A stretch of 46,853 nt of DNA, from positions 1 through 46,853 of the forward strand of contig JACCQZ010000337.1 in assembly GCA_013813875.1 (NCBI GenBank), in the 5' to 3' direction. This stretch comes from Gemmatimonadales bacterium (GTDB lineage Bacteria; Gemmatimonadota; Gemmatimonadetes; Gemmatimonadales; GWC2-71-9). Positions 24,922 through 33,466 of the stretch are shown here, one piece after another. Positions within the stretch are counted from its first letter, which is position 1; each line of letters starts with the position of its first letter. The translations under genes and the position numbers were made by a program. The notes under the pieces were generated by a model. That model was not told where the DNA came from. It worked only from the letters and a program-made list of their open reading frames with translations, and ran no database searches.

Positions 24922-27900
24922 TCAAAAGCCGAAGTTGAGGCGCGCGACCCAGTGACGCACCTGGGGCTGCGAAAAGAAATCGGTGGCGGCGAAGTTGCTT
25001 CCGCCTTCTCGTCCCTGCCCGAAGCCGTTGACCTCGGGGTCTATCCCGCTGTAGTCGTCAACCGTCCAGAGGTTCCGGCCGCTCAGAGTGAGGCTGGCCC
25101 GGCTGGCGCCGACGGCCCGGGCGAGTCGGTCCGGTGCATTGAAGGTGAGCGAGAGCTCCCGCAGCTTGATGAACCATCCCGGCTCGAAGAACCCCCACTC
25201 GGTTACGCCGGCATCGTCGCCGTAGGTCGCGGCGGCGGCGTTGGCCTGCAGGTCGAGCGGAGCGGTGGGGTCCACCAGGCCGCGGCAGTAGATGACGCCG
25301 CCGTTGCAGCGGAACGAGTCGGTGCTGTTCTCCACCCAGTGCCCGCCGCGGTAGTCGAACAGCGCCACCAGGCCGAGCAGGTTGCGGAAGAACGAGAACC
25401 CGGTCCTCACGCCCAATTCGCGCGTCGGAAGTGCCGACCCTCGGAATACCGCGGTATCACCCACCAAGTACTCACCCGGCTCGATGATGCTGTTGCCGTT
25501 GGCATCGTCGAAGGAGAGGATCGGCCGGTCCCAGATGCCACCGAGCGGGTAATTTTCGACGTGCCGCTGGATGAATCCGAGGGTGATGGGTTCAACTCCC
25601 TCTCCCAGCTCGTTCAGCCGGTTGCGGCTGAGCGAGCCGCTCACGGTGAGGTCCCAGGCGAAATCGGGGAGGTCAATGATGCGGCTGTCCAGACGCAACT
25701 CGATGCCCTGGTTGGAAACCTGGCCGAGGTTGAAGAACTGGTTGCCGGTGGCGCCCAGTGACGGCACGATCTCCCGCTCGATCAGGGCGTCTCTGGTCTG
25801 TTTGTAGAAGAAGGTCGCCTCCAGGGTGACCCGATTCTGGAAGAGCCCGGCGTCGAAGCCGGTCTCGATCTCCTGAGACAGCTCGGGCTTGAGGTCCACG
25901 TTGCCCAGGTTGGCAAAGCTCACCCCGCTGGCCGAAGCGGCGTCCTTCCTGACCGCGGCCTGAGCGTAGAAGCGGAGGGCGTCAATGCTCCCGGGCTGCT
26001 GGGTGGACTGTCCGTACGCGGCGCGGAGCCGGAAGGTGTTGAGGACGCCGGCGGCCGGCTGGTCGCGCGCCACCCAGGAGGCGCTGAGCTTGGGCAGCGG
26101 CCGGGTGTTGAAGTTTTGCCCAAACGCGCTGTTGTCGTCCAACCGCAGTCCCACCGTCAGGAACAGACGGTTCTGCCAGCTCATCTGCTGGTCCACGAAA
26201 CCGCCGGCCGACCGGCTCTCGATGTAGTCGTCCGACGCGTCGGTGGTGGCCGCGCCGAAGATGGACTCCGACCCGCGGGAGAGCCCGCGCCCCTGGGCGA
26301 AGCTGTTGGTGGTGAGGTTGCGGAAGAACTGCCCCCCTACCGCGGTGCGGCCGCTCCAAGCCGAGGAGACCTTGTACGACGCCGCGGTGAACAGGTCGAG
26401 TGAGAGCTGGGAGGTCTGCGCCCGGGTGATGTTGATCTCGCCCAGGTTCTGGAGCGGATAGGCCACGGCACTCACCTCACCGGTGGGCCAGAACTGGGTA
26501 TCCTGCCGGTTGGTCACGTCGTAGCCGAAGGTGGCCCTGGTGCTGAGCCAGCCCATCGGGCGCCAGTTGGCCGTGAGGCCGCCGGTGAAGCGCCCGATGC
26601 CCTGCCGGTTGCGCTCGGCGTAGATCTCCGCCGGGATCAGGAACCACCCGCGGTTGTTGTCCTGGGGCACCCCGGCGCCGTCACCGCTCCCGATGACCGA
26701 GTTGAGGGTGTTGTCGTTCTCCGGAAGGTGGAGCTGGCTGGTGAGGTAGCCCAGCGACAACTGCAGGTCGGCGTTGGAGGAGAGCCTGGCGTTCCCGTTG
26801 GCCCGGAGGGTGAGCTTGTCGAGCTCGTTGGGCCGCAGCTGCTCCGCCGGGATGTTGCCGAAGGTGGCGTCCCGCACCGAGTCGAGGTCGAACCCTCGAA
26901 GCCGATACACGCCGACCTCGCCCTCGTACTCGGCCGACACGTAGTACGTCGCGGCATCGCCGCCGCCGGCGACGTTGACGCCGTACTGGTGCCGGTGCCC
27001 AGCCTGCAGGGGACGCTGAGCCGGGTCGTTGAGTGGGTTGTAGGCGTCCACCCGGCTCTGCACGCAATCGCCCTCGGCGACGTTCAGGAGGGTGCAGGTG
27101 GGATCGAAGTCGAGGTCGTCCGAGCGCCCGAAGTAGTTGGTGCGGTAGGTGTTGTTGTCCTCTACCGCGCCCTGCTCGACGAAGACGTTCCAGCGGGACC
27201 TGCCGGCGGCTCCGCGCTTGGTGGTAATGAGCACCACGCCGTTGGCCGCCTGAATGCCGTAGAGCGTAGCGGCCGAGGGCCCCTTGACGATCTCGATATT
27301 CTCGATGTCGTCGGGGTTGAGGTCGTTGATGCGGGAGGTGGACTGGCCGCCGATGTTGTAGGCGTAGCCGTCGGCGGTGGCGTCAATGCGCACCCCGTCC
27401 ACGTAGTACAGCGGTTCGTTGGACAGCGACACGCTGTTGGAGCCGCGGATCCGGATCTTGCTTCCGGTGCCTGTCGCGCCGCTGCTCTTGAGCACCTGAA
27501 CCCCGGCGGCCCGCCCGGTAAGCAGGTTGCCGAACTCGGTGATGGGCGCCTCTTCCGCCACTCGGGCGGCATCAATGGTGGACACCGAGTTGCCGATTTC
27601 GAGCCGGCTCTGCTGCCCGGTGGCGGTGGTGACGATCTCGTCCAGTTGGACGGGAGAGGGTGCCAGCGCAAAGTCCAACGCGACCGTCTCTCCCGGCGCG
27701 ACGGCGGCGCTATCCGTTTCCGGGTTGTATCCCAGCCGCAGCGCGCGAACCTGGTAGTTGCCGGGCCCGACGTTGCGGAAGTTGTAGCGGCCTTCCCGGG
27801 TGGTGGCTTCGATCCGATTGGATCCCACGAGGACTACGCGCGCGGCCTCCAGGGGATCGCCGGTGGCCTCGTCGGTAACCACGCCGGTGATCGAGCCCTG

Positions 27901-27987
27901 CTGGGCGAGGGCTGCTTCAGGGGCGGCGATGAGACCAAGCCACAGCAGAGCCGCGCCCAGCAAACTCTGACGCATGCCAGCTTTCAT
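24922..27987 (-). CDS. SusC/RagA-family TonB-linked outer-membrane receptor
   Basis: A 1021-residue protein. Signal peptide about 1-29; CarboxypepD_reg domain about 31-110 (GSITGVVTDEATGDPLEAARV). A plug domain follows with the SusC signature LTGRAAGVQVLKSSG and LYYVDGVRID. Then come NIEIVKGPSAATLYG and a beta-barrel ending in a terminal Phe (VARLNFGF), as outer-membrane proteins do. It imports bulky nutrients with TonB energy, paired with the SusD-like gene downstream. Substrate unknown: no glycosidase is adjacent, and nearby peptidases suggest peptides, which is inference. The ATG follows AGGAGAAGG. Confidence 0.93.
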   Translation of the reverse strand: MKAGMRQSLLGAALLWLGLIAAPEAALAQQGSITGVVTDEATGDPLEAARVVLVGSNRIEATTREGRYNFRNVGPGNYQVRALRLGYNPETDSAAVAPGETVALDFALAPSPVQLDEIVTTATGQQSRLEIGNSVSTIDAARVAEEAPITEFGNLLTGRAAGVQVLKSSGATGTGSKIRIRGSNSVSLSNEPLYYVDGVRIDATADGYAYNIGGQSTSRINDLNPDDIENIEIVKGPSAATLYGIQAANGVVLITTKRGAAGRSRWNVFVEQGAVEDNNTYRTNYFGRSDDLDFDPTCTLLNVAEGDCVQSRVDAYNPLNDPAQRPLQAGHRHQYGVNVAGGGDAATYYVSAEYEGEVGVYRLRGFDLDSVRDATFGNIPAEQLRPNELDKLTLRANGNARLSSNADLQLSLGYLTSQLHLPENDNTLNSVIGSGDGAGVPQDNNRGWFLIPAEIYAERNRQGIGRFTGGLTANWRPMGWLSTRATFGYDVTNRQDTQFWPTGEVSAVAYPLQNLGEINITRAQTSQLSLDLFTAASYKVSSAWSGRTAVGGQFFRNLTTNSFAQGRGLSRGSESIFGAATTDASDDYIESRSAGGFVDQQMSWQNRLFLTVGLRLDDNSAFGQNFNTRPLPKLSASWVARDQPAAGVLNTFRLRAAYGQSTQQPGSIDALRFYAQAAVRKDAASASGVSFANLGNVDLKPELSQEIETGFDAGLFQNRVTLEATFFYKQTRDALIEREIVPSLGATGNQFFNLGQVSNQGIELRLDSRIIDLPDFAWDLTVSGSLSRNRLNELGEGVEPITLGFIQRHVENYPLGGIWDRPILSFDDANGNSIIEPGEYLVGDTAVFRGSALPTRELGVRTGFSFFRNLLGLVALFDYRGGHWVENSTDSFRCNGGVIYCRGLVDPTAPLDLQANAAAATYGDDAGVTEWGFFEPGWFIKLRELSLTFNAPDRLARAVGASRASLTLSGRNLWTVDDYSGIDPEVNGFGQGREGGSNFAATDFFSQPQVRHWVARLNFGF

Positions 27988-28135
27988 AGGACCTTCTCCT
28001 GTCGAGCGGGGGCTGACCGGTGGATGCCCGAGGTGGTAATCCGGTCGAGTGGATTGCGGGCAGTGCCGAGTAGAGGAGACGCCCCGCCAATGTGCAGAGT
28101 CACAGGCGGGTTGTCAAAACCTTCCCCCTCCCGGC

Positions 28136-28164
28136 TTGACGGTCCGAACGGGGAACCGTATCTA
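28136..28164 (+). promoter_or_regulatory. Possible sigma-70-type promoter of the TonB receptor gene
   Basis: TTGACG (28136-28141) and TATCTA (28159-28164) are separated by exactly 17 bases. This places a transcription start about 27 bases upstream of the receptor ATG. The -35 matches 5 of 6 consensus bases and the -10 only 3 of 6, so this is suggestive. The 210-base divergent gap also has to serve the susC-like gene. Confidence 0.4.
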
Positions 28165-28197
28165 AGATGCCATCTCTTCCATCTACGCGGAGGTCCC

Positions 28198-31002
28198 ATG
28201 GTGCGACCCCTGGTACGCATGTTGGCCGGGTTGGTGCTGACTCTCGCCGCGGCGCCGCTGGCCGCTCAGTCGGGTACGATTCGCGGCAGCGTGGTTGACA
28301 GCGGGGGCACCGCACTCTCCAACGCCGCGATAACCGTCGAGGGGACCGGTCTGAGGACCACGACGGGTGCCGACGGCGGCTACGAAGTCCGGGGGGTGCC
28401 GGCGGGCGCCTACACCGTGCGGGTCCGTTCCATCGGGCACCAGGCCGGGGCCGCCCAGGTCACCGTGGCCGGCGGCGACGTGGTGGAGCAGGACTTCAAC
28501 CTGGGCCGGAGCAGCGTGCAACTCGCGCCCATTGATGTGGTGGTGGGCTCGCGGGCCCGGCACACCGCTGAGGAGGAGCTGGCGGTGCCGGTGGACGTAT
28601 ACCCGGCGGAGGAGCTCCAGCGCCAGGGCAGCACCGAAACCAGCGTCATCCTCCAGGCGGTGTCGCCCTCGATCAACTTTCCCCGGCAAAGCGTTACCGA
28701 CGCGGGCGACGTGGTGCGCCCCTTCACTCTCCGAGGTCTGAGCCCCGACCACACCCTGGTGCTGGTCAACGGCTGGCGCCGCCATCAGACGGCGCTGGTG
28801 AACAATTTCACCTATGGCATGGGGGCGGGTTCCAGCGGGGTGGACCTCAACACCATCCCCTCGAGCGCGCTCGACCGCATCGAGGTGCTGCGCGACGGCG
28901 CGTCGGCCCAGTACGGGTCCGATGCGATCGCGGGGGTGGTGAACCTGGTGCTCAAGGACGGCACCTTTACCCCGTTCATTACCGGCGACGCGGGACGATA
29001 CACCAGCGACGACTATCCGGACGACGGCACCACGGTCAACGTCAACGGCGGCTGGGGGGTGCCGCTGGGCCGGGGCTCCATCGGGCTCTTCGGCGAGTAC
29101 CGGGACCGGCAGCCGACCAATCGGGCGTGGGCCGACCCCTTTGAAGATGCCGGCACGGGGGTGACCGACTCGATCAATGATATCGGCCAGGTGGTTGACA
29201 AGCGGAACCCGGTGGCCCAGCCCAACCACCATTGGGGCGACGGCTTGGAAAGGGATCTGTTGACCTTTGCCAACTTCCGGATGCCGATCAACCAGGCCGG
29301 GAGCAGCGAGGTCTACAGCTTCGGAGGCTACAGCCATCGGGATGGCGCCGGCAACGGTTACCGGCGGACCGCCGGCAACAACCGCAACTGGCGGGAGATT
29401 TATCCCCTCGGCTTCCTGCCCAATGTCGAGGGCGACGTGACCGACTATTCGGCCGCCGGCGGGGTCCGCGGTCTGGTGGCGGACTGGAACTACGATCTGG
29501 GTATCGAGTTCGGCCACAACGACTTCGATTACAACATCAGCAACACCCTCAACGCGTCGCTGGGACCTTGTCTCGGCGTGGCCTGCGCTCCGGGACAGGA
29601 CCGCGTCCTGGGCACCGCGGACGATCCGGGAATTCCGAATCAGACCGCGTTCTTTGCCGGCCAGGTGATCCGTGAGGAGCTGGTGGCGGCCGTCAACGTG
29701 GCCCGGCCGCTAAGCCTCGGGTTGCCCGCGCCGGTGAACTTTGCCTTCGGCGCTGCGTTCCGCCGGGAGCGATACGCCATCCGTGAGGGCGAGCTGGCGT
29801 CGTACGTCAACGGATTCCATCTGGACCAGGACAGCGCCGACGTCGCCCCCGCCGGCTCATCGGTGTTCCCCGGCTTCGCGCCGAGCGACGCCACCGACCG
29901 GAACCGAACCAACTTCGGGCTCTACACCGACGTGGAAACCGACCTGACGCCGCAGGTGCTGGTGAACGTGGCGGGGCGGTTCGAGAGCTACAACGATTTC
30001 GGAGAACGGATCACCGGAAAGGCGGCGGCCCGCTATCAGCCTTCCCGGCGACTGACTCTGCGCGCGGCGGTGGGCACCGGCTTCCGGGCGCCGGGTCTGA
30101 GCCAGATCGCCTTCGGCAAGATCACCACGAACGTGATCGCCGGAGAGTTCATAGACGTGGGAATCCTGCCGGTGGACAACCCGGCGGCCCTGGCGCTCGG
30201 CTCGGTGCCGCTGCGGGATGAGACGTCGTTCAACTTCAGCGGCGGACTGGCGATAAGCCCGGCCGACAACGTCACCATCACCGCCGACTACTTCCACATC
30301 CAGATTGACGACCGGATCCTGCTCGGCGCCACTTTCGACGACGACGCTACCCTGGAAATCCTGAGCGGGGCGGGGTTCCCCACCCTGGCGGGGGTGCAGT
30401 ACTTCACCAACGGACTGGATACGCGCACTCAGGGCGTAGATGTCACCGGCAACGTCCGGGTGGCGGCCGGCACCACGGGAATTCTCGACCTCACCGCATC
30501 GGTCAACTACACCAAGAACCGGATCATCCGGGTTGACCCGCTGCCCCAGGTGCTGCAGGACGCGGGCTCCACCGAGCCGGGATTGTTGGACTCGGTCACC
30601 GCCATCGGCATCGAAGACGAGCGGCCGGATTGGAGAGGTACGGTGCAGGCCAATTACAGCGTCGGCCGGTTCACTGGCCTGGGCCGGTTCTCTTACTACG
30701 GCGGGTTCGAATCGGCGCAGCCGGGCTTCTGCGATCTCTGCCGGGAGACGTACGGCGGCAAGGGGTTGGTGGACGCGGAGCTGGGCTACCAATTCAACCT
30801 GGTGAGGCTCTCGCTGGGCGCCCGCAACCTGTTCGACACCTATCCCGACCGGCCCAGCTCGCCGGTGGTGGTGGCCGAAGATGGGAGCACCTCCAAGGAC
30901 TTCAACGACAACTTCGGGATCTTCCCCTGGGCCGCGGCGTCGCCATTCGGGTATAACGGGCGGTTTGTGTACGCGAGGACGGAGATACAGCTGGCGTGGT
31001 AG
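28198..31002 (+). CDS. TonB-dependent receptor with carboxypeptidase-regulatory domain
   Basis: A 934-residue outer-membrane receptor. Signal peptide about 1-24; CarboxypepD_reg domain (GTIRGSVVDSGGTALSNAAI, about 26-105). A plug with VRPFTLRGLSPDHTLVLVNG, DRIEVLRDGASAQYGSDAIAG and VVNLVLK follows, then a beta-barrel with GFRAPGLSQ and a terminal Trp (ARTEIQLAW). This plug is of the vitamin B12/siderophore/peptide receptor type rather than SusC. The ligand is not predictable. The ATG at 28198 follows GCGGAGG. The frame stays open 490 codons upstream, but that part is opposite the susC gene and is a shadow. A palindromic repeat follows the gene. Confidence 0.93.
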   Translation: MVRPLVRMLAGLVLTLAAAPLAAQSGTIRGSVVDSGGTALSNAAITVEGTGLRTTTGADGGYEVRGVPAGAYTVRVRSIGHQAGAAQVTVAGGDVVEQDFNLGRSSVQLAPIDVVVGSRARHTAEEELAVPVDVYPAEELQRQGSTETSVILQAVSPSINFPRQSVTDAGDVVRPFTLRGLSPDHTLVLVNGWRRHQTALVNNFTYGMGAGSSGVDLNTIPSSALDRIEVLRDGASAQYGSDAIAGVVNLVLKDGTFTPFITGDAGRYTSDDYPDDGTTVNVNGGWGVPLGRGSIGLFGEYRDRQPTNRAWADPFEDAGTGVTDSINDIGQVVDKRNPVAQPNHHWGDGLERDLLTFANFRMPINQAGSSEVYSFGGYSHRDGAGNGYRRTAGNNRNWREIYPLGFLPNVEGDVTDYSAAGGVRGLVADWNYDLGIEFGHNDFDYNISNTLNASLGPCLGVACAPGQDRVLGTADDPGIPNQTAFFAGQVIREELVAAVNVARPLSLGLPAPVNFAFGAAFRRERYAIREGELASYVNGFHLDQDSADVAPAGSSVFPGFAPSDATDRNRTNFGLYTDVETDLTPQVLVNVAGRFESYNDFGERITGKAAARYQPSRRLTLRAAVGTGFRAPGLSQIAFGKITTNVIAGEFIDVGILPVDNPAALALGSVPLRDETSFNFSGGLAISPADNVTITADYFHIQIDDRILLGATFDDDATLEILSGAGFPTLAGVQYFTNGLDTRTQGVDVTGNVRVAAGTTGILDLTASVNYTKNRIIRVDPLPQVLQDAGSTEPGLLDSVTAIGIEDERPDWRGTVQANYSVGRFTGLGRFSYYGGFESAQPGFCDLCRETYGGKGLVDAELGYQFNLVRLSLGARNLFDTYPDRPSSPVVVAEDGSTSKDFNDNFGIFPWAAASPFGYNGRFVYARTEIQLAW

Positions 31003-31051
31003 GCGGGGGTCGGCGAGGCGAGCGCTAGGCGGGTCATAGAAGCAGACACTC

Positions 31052-31118
31052 TGTCATCCCGAGCGCAGCGAGGGATCTTCTCACCTGGGGTTCGATGCCA
31101 GTGGAGAAGATCCCTCGC
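31052..31118. repeat. Palindromic repeat after the TonB receptor gene
   Basis: TGTCATCCCGAGCG is followed by CAGCGAGGGATCTTCTC. The 15-base arm GCGAGGGATCTTCTC (31068-31082) has a perfect inverted partner GAGAAGATCCCTCGC (31104-31118) across a 21-base spacer. The same motif, inverted, occurs at 37304-37330. Confidence 0.75.
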
Positions 31119-31207
31119 ATGCCGCCTCCTGCGTCTCTGCGGCCCCCTACGTCTCTGGCGCCCCCCTCCACCTCGGACTAGCTTTCCCCACCTTTTCCCG
31201 ACCTTCC

Positions 31208-32800
31208 ATGCCCGCATCCTACGATCTCGTCATCATCGGCGGAGGCCATAACGGCCTCGTCACCGCCGCGTACCTGGCCCGGGCCGGCGTGAAAGTGCTG
31301 GTGCTCGAGCGGCGCGAGATGTTGGGCGGCGCGTGCGTCACCGAGGCGCTCTGGCCCGGGTACAAGGTTTCGACGGCGGCGTACGTCAACAGCCTGCTGC
31401 GTCCCGAGATCATCCGCGATCTCGAGCTCAAGCGGCACGGCTTCGAGATGCTGCCGCGCAATCCCTCCTCCTTCACGCCCTTTCCCGATGGGCGCTCGCT
31501 GCTGCTGGGCCCGGACAAGGCAATGACCCGTCGGGAGATCTCCAAGTTCTCCCAGCGGGACGCGGAGGCACTGCCGAAGTATGAGGCGATGCTGGAACGG
31601 GTGGCGGATTTCCTGGAGCCCACGCTCACGATGACGCCGCCCAACCCCTGGTCGTTCCGCCCCGGCAATCTGATGCAGCTGGCCAAGCTGGGGCTCGCCT
31701 TCACCAGGCTGGGCACCGACGGCCAGAAGGCGATCGAGATCCTCACCGGGGCGGCGACGCCCATTCTGGACCGCTGGTTCGAGTCGGAGCAGCTCAAGGT
31801 GACGCTGGCGACCGACGCCATCATCGGCGCCATGGCCTCACCGTCAATGCCGGGAACGGCGTACGTGCTGTTCCATCACGTGATGGGCGAGTGCAACGGC
31901 GTCCGCGGCGTCTGGGGCTACGTCCGCGGCGGCATGGGCGGGATCAGCAACGCCATCGCCTCGGCGGCGCGGGAGAAGGGCGCCGAGATCCGCACCAACT
32001 CGGAAGTGATGCGGATACTGGTGCGGAATGGGGCGGTGGAGGGTGTGGCGCTGGCCGACGGCAGCGAGATCCGCGCGCCGCGGGTGGCCTCGGGCGCGGA
32101 CGCCCAGGTGACGTTTCTCAAGCTCATGGACAACGGTGACCTGCCGGCGGCATTCGTGGAGGCGGTGCGTAACATTGACTACAGCAGCGCGAGCTGCAAG
32201 ATCAACATCGCGCTGGGCGAGCTGCCCGACTTTACCGCCCTGCCCGGGACGACGGCGGGGCCGCAGCATCGGGGGACCATCCATATCTCGCCCACGATGG
32301 AGTACATCGAGCGCGCCTATGACGAGGCCAAGTACGGCTGCCCCTCGGAGCACCCGATCATCGAGGCGACGATCCCCTCGGCCCTCGACGACACCATAGC
32401 GCCTCCGGGGAAGTACGTGATGTCAATGTTCACCCAATACTTCCCCTATAAGCTGGCGGCGGGGCTGTCGCTGGAGCAGGAAAAGGAGAAGTACGCCGAC
32501 CGGTGCTTCGATCTGATGGACGAGTATGCGCCCAACTTCAAGCGGTCGGTGATCGCGCGCCAGGTGCTGGCGCCGGCCGATCTGGAACAGCGCTTCGGGC
32601 TCACCGGCGGCAACATCATGCAGGGAGTGATGTCGCTGAGCAGTCTCTCGTTCATGCGTCCGGTGCCGGGCTACGCGGATTACCGGACGCCGGTGCGCGG
32701 GCTCTATCTCTGCGGGGCCGCGACGCATCCGGGCGGCGGGGTGATGGGGGCGTGCGGCTACAACGCGGCGCGGGAGATTCTGCGGGACGTGAAGAAGTAG
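31208..32800 (+). CDS. Phytoene desaturase-like FAD-dependent oxidoreductase
   Basis: A 530-residue flavoprotein with the Rossmann motif VIIGGGHNGLVTAAYLARAG at residues 8-27, LERREMLGGACVTE, and a C-terminal FAD-binding LYLCGAATHPGGGVMGACGYNAA. The HPGGGVMG end is typical of the CrtI-like/PYROXD2 group. No other carotenoid gene lies nearby, so carotenoid desaturation is not supported; the substrate is unknown. It starts a run of six same-strand genes with gaps of 25 bases or less. The ATG has no strong Shine-Dalgarno. The 205 bases upstream contain a palindromic repeat. Confidence 0.88.
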   Translation: MPASYDLVIIGGGHNGLVTAAYLARAGVKVLVLERREMLGGACVTEALWPGYKVSTAAYVNSLLRPEIIRDLELKRHGFEMLPRNPSSFTPFPDGRSLLLGPDKAMTRREISKFSQRDAEALPKYEAMLERVADFLEPTLTMTPPNPWSFRPGNLMQLAKLGLAFTRLGTDGQKAIEILTGAATPILDRWFESEQLKVTLATDAIIGAMASPSMPGTAYVLFHHVMGECNGVRGVWGYVRGGMGGISNAIASAAREKGAEIRTNSEVMRILVRNGAVEGVALADGSEIRAPRVASGADAQVTFLKLMDNGDLPAAFVEAVRNIDYSSASCKINIALGELPDFTALPGTTAGPQHRGTIHISPTMEYIERAYDEAKYGCPSEHPIIEATIPSALDDTIAPPGKYVMSMFTQYFPYKLAAGLSLEQEKEKYADRCFDLMDEYAPNFKRSVIARQVLAPADLEQRFGLTGGNIMQGVMSLSSLSFMRPVPGYADYRTPVRGLYLCGAATHPGGGVMGACGYNAAREILRDVKK

Positions 32801-32825
32801 GACCAGGAGCACCACGACCACCCCG

Positions 32826-33185
32826 ATGCTTACCCCACGCCTGACCGTCGCCGACGGCCTCGCCCATCTCCCCGGCAAGAACGGCGAGCGCTTCGTCGAG
32901 CTCTTTCAGCACGGCACGCTGAGCGTCGAGTTGTACGCTCCCCGCGGCGACGACCCCCAGACGCCCCACACCCGAGACGAAGTGTACGTCGTCGTCCGTG
33001 GCAGCGGAGAGTTCTTCGCCGGCGGCGAGCGACGCCCTTTCGGCCCGGGTGACGTGCTCTTCGTTCCGGCGGCGGTCGTTCACCGGTTCGAGAGCTTCAC
33101 CGACGATCTCGTGGTCTGGGTGTTCTTCTACGGGCCCGAAGGCGGGGAGATGGCGCGATCCACCGGAGAACCGGCCCCCGGGTGA
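32826..33185 (+). CDS. Cupin-domain protein
   Basis: A 119-residue single-domain cupin. Motif 1 (PHTRDEVYVVVRGSGEF, about 47-63) and motif 2 (GDVLFVPAAVVHRFESF, about 77-93) carry the His, Glu and His metal ligands. Such proteins are small metal-binding enzymes or ligand-binding modules; the activity is not predictable. The stop overlaps the next start by 4 bases (GTGA). An AGGAG lies 16 bases upstream, a little far for efficient initiation. Confidence 0.88.
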   Translation: MLTPRLTVADGLAHLPGKNGERFVELFQHGTLSVELYAPRGDDPQTPHTRDEVYVVVRGSGEFFAGGERRPFGPGDVLFVPAAVVHRFESFTDDLVVWVFFYGPEGGEMARSTGEPAPG

Positions 33186-33466
33186 GCCTCCACCCGACGC
33201 GACTGGAAGCACTGGCCGCCGCCCGGTGGCGCATCGCGCTCCGGCTCACCGGCGCCATGGTGCTGCTCTACTTCGGATTCATCTCCCTGGTGGCCTTCGG
33301 GCGCCGGCTCCTGGCCATGCTGGTGATGCCGGGCCTCACCCTCGGCATTCTGCTGGGTGCCCTGGTCATCGTAGCGTCATGGCTGCTCACCTGGGTCTAC
33401 GTACGCTGGGCCAATGCCCACTACGACCGCCAGGTCGAGGCCATCGGCGTCGAGGAGAGGCGATGA
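33182..33466 (+). CDS. DUF485 small membrane protein (YjcH-like)
   Basis: A 94-residue protein with two membrane helices (about 22-43 and 50-73) and a C-terminal LTWVYVRWANAHYD. This is the DUF485/YjcH pattern, which accompanies ActP-type solute symporters and may help assemble or regulate them. The GTG start overlaps the cupin stop, and its own stop overlaps the symporter start as ATGA, so translation is coupled. Confidence 0.88.
   Translation: MSLHPTRLEALAAARWRIALRLTGAMVLLYFGFISLVAFGRRLLAMLVMPGLTLGILLGALVIVASWLLTWVYVRWANAHYDRQVEAIGVEERR

Noticed and set aside
26728-28197. Long plus-strand extension in frame with the TonB receptor
   Set aside because: It lies opposite the susC-like gene, encodes no recognisable domain, and the receptor has its own Shine-Dalgarno and signal peptide at 28198.
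28183-29517. 444-codon minus-strand open frame opposite the TonB receptor plug
   Set aside because: It has no motifs and lies across conserved receptor sequence on the plus strand.
31208-32800. Carotenoid biosynthesis locus
   Set aside because: Only one CrtI-like flavoprotein is present, of the PYROXD2-like type; no phytoene synthase or cyclase is nearby.
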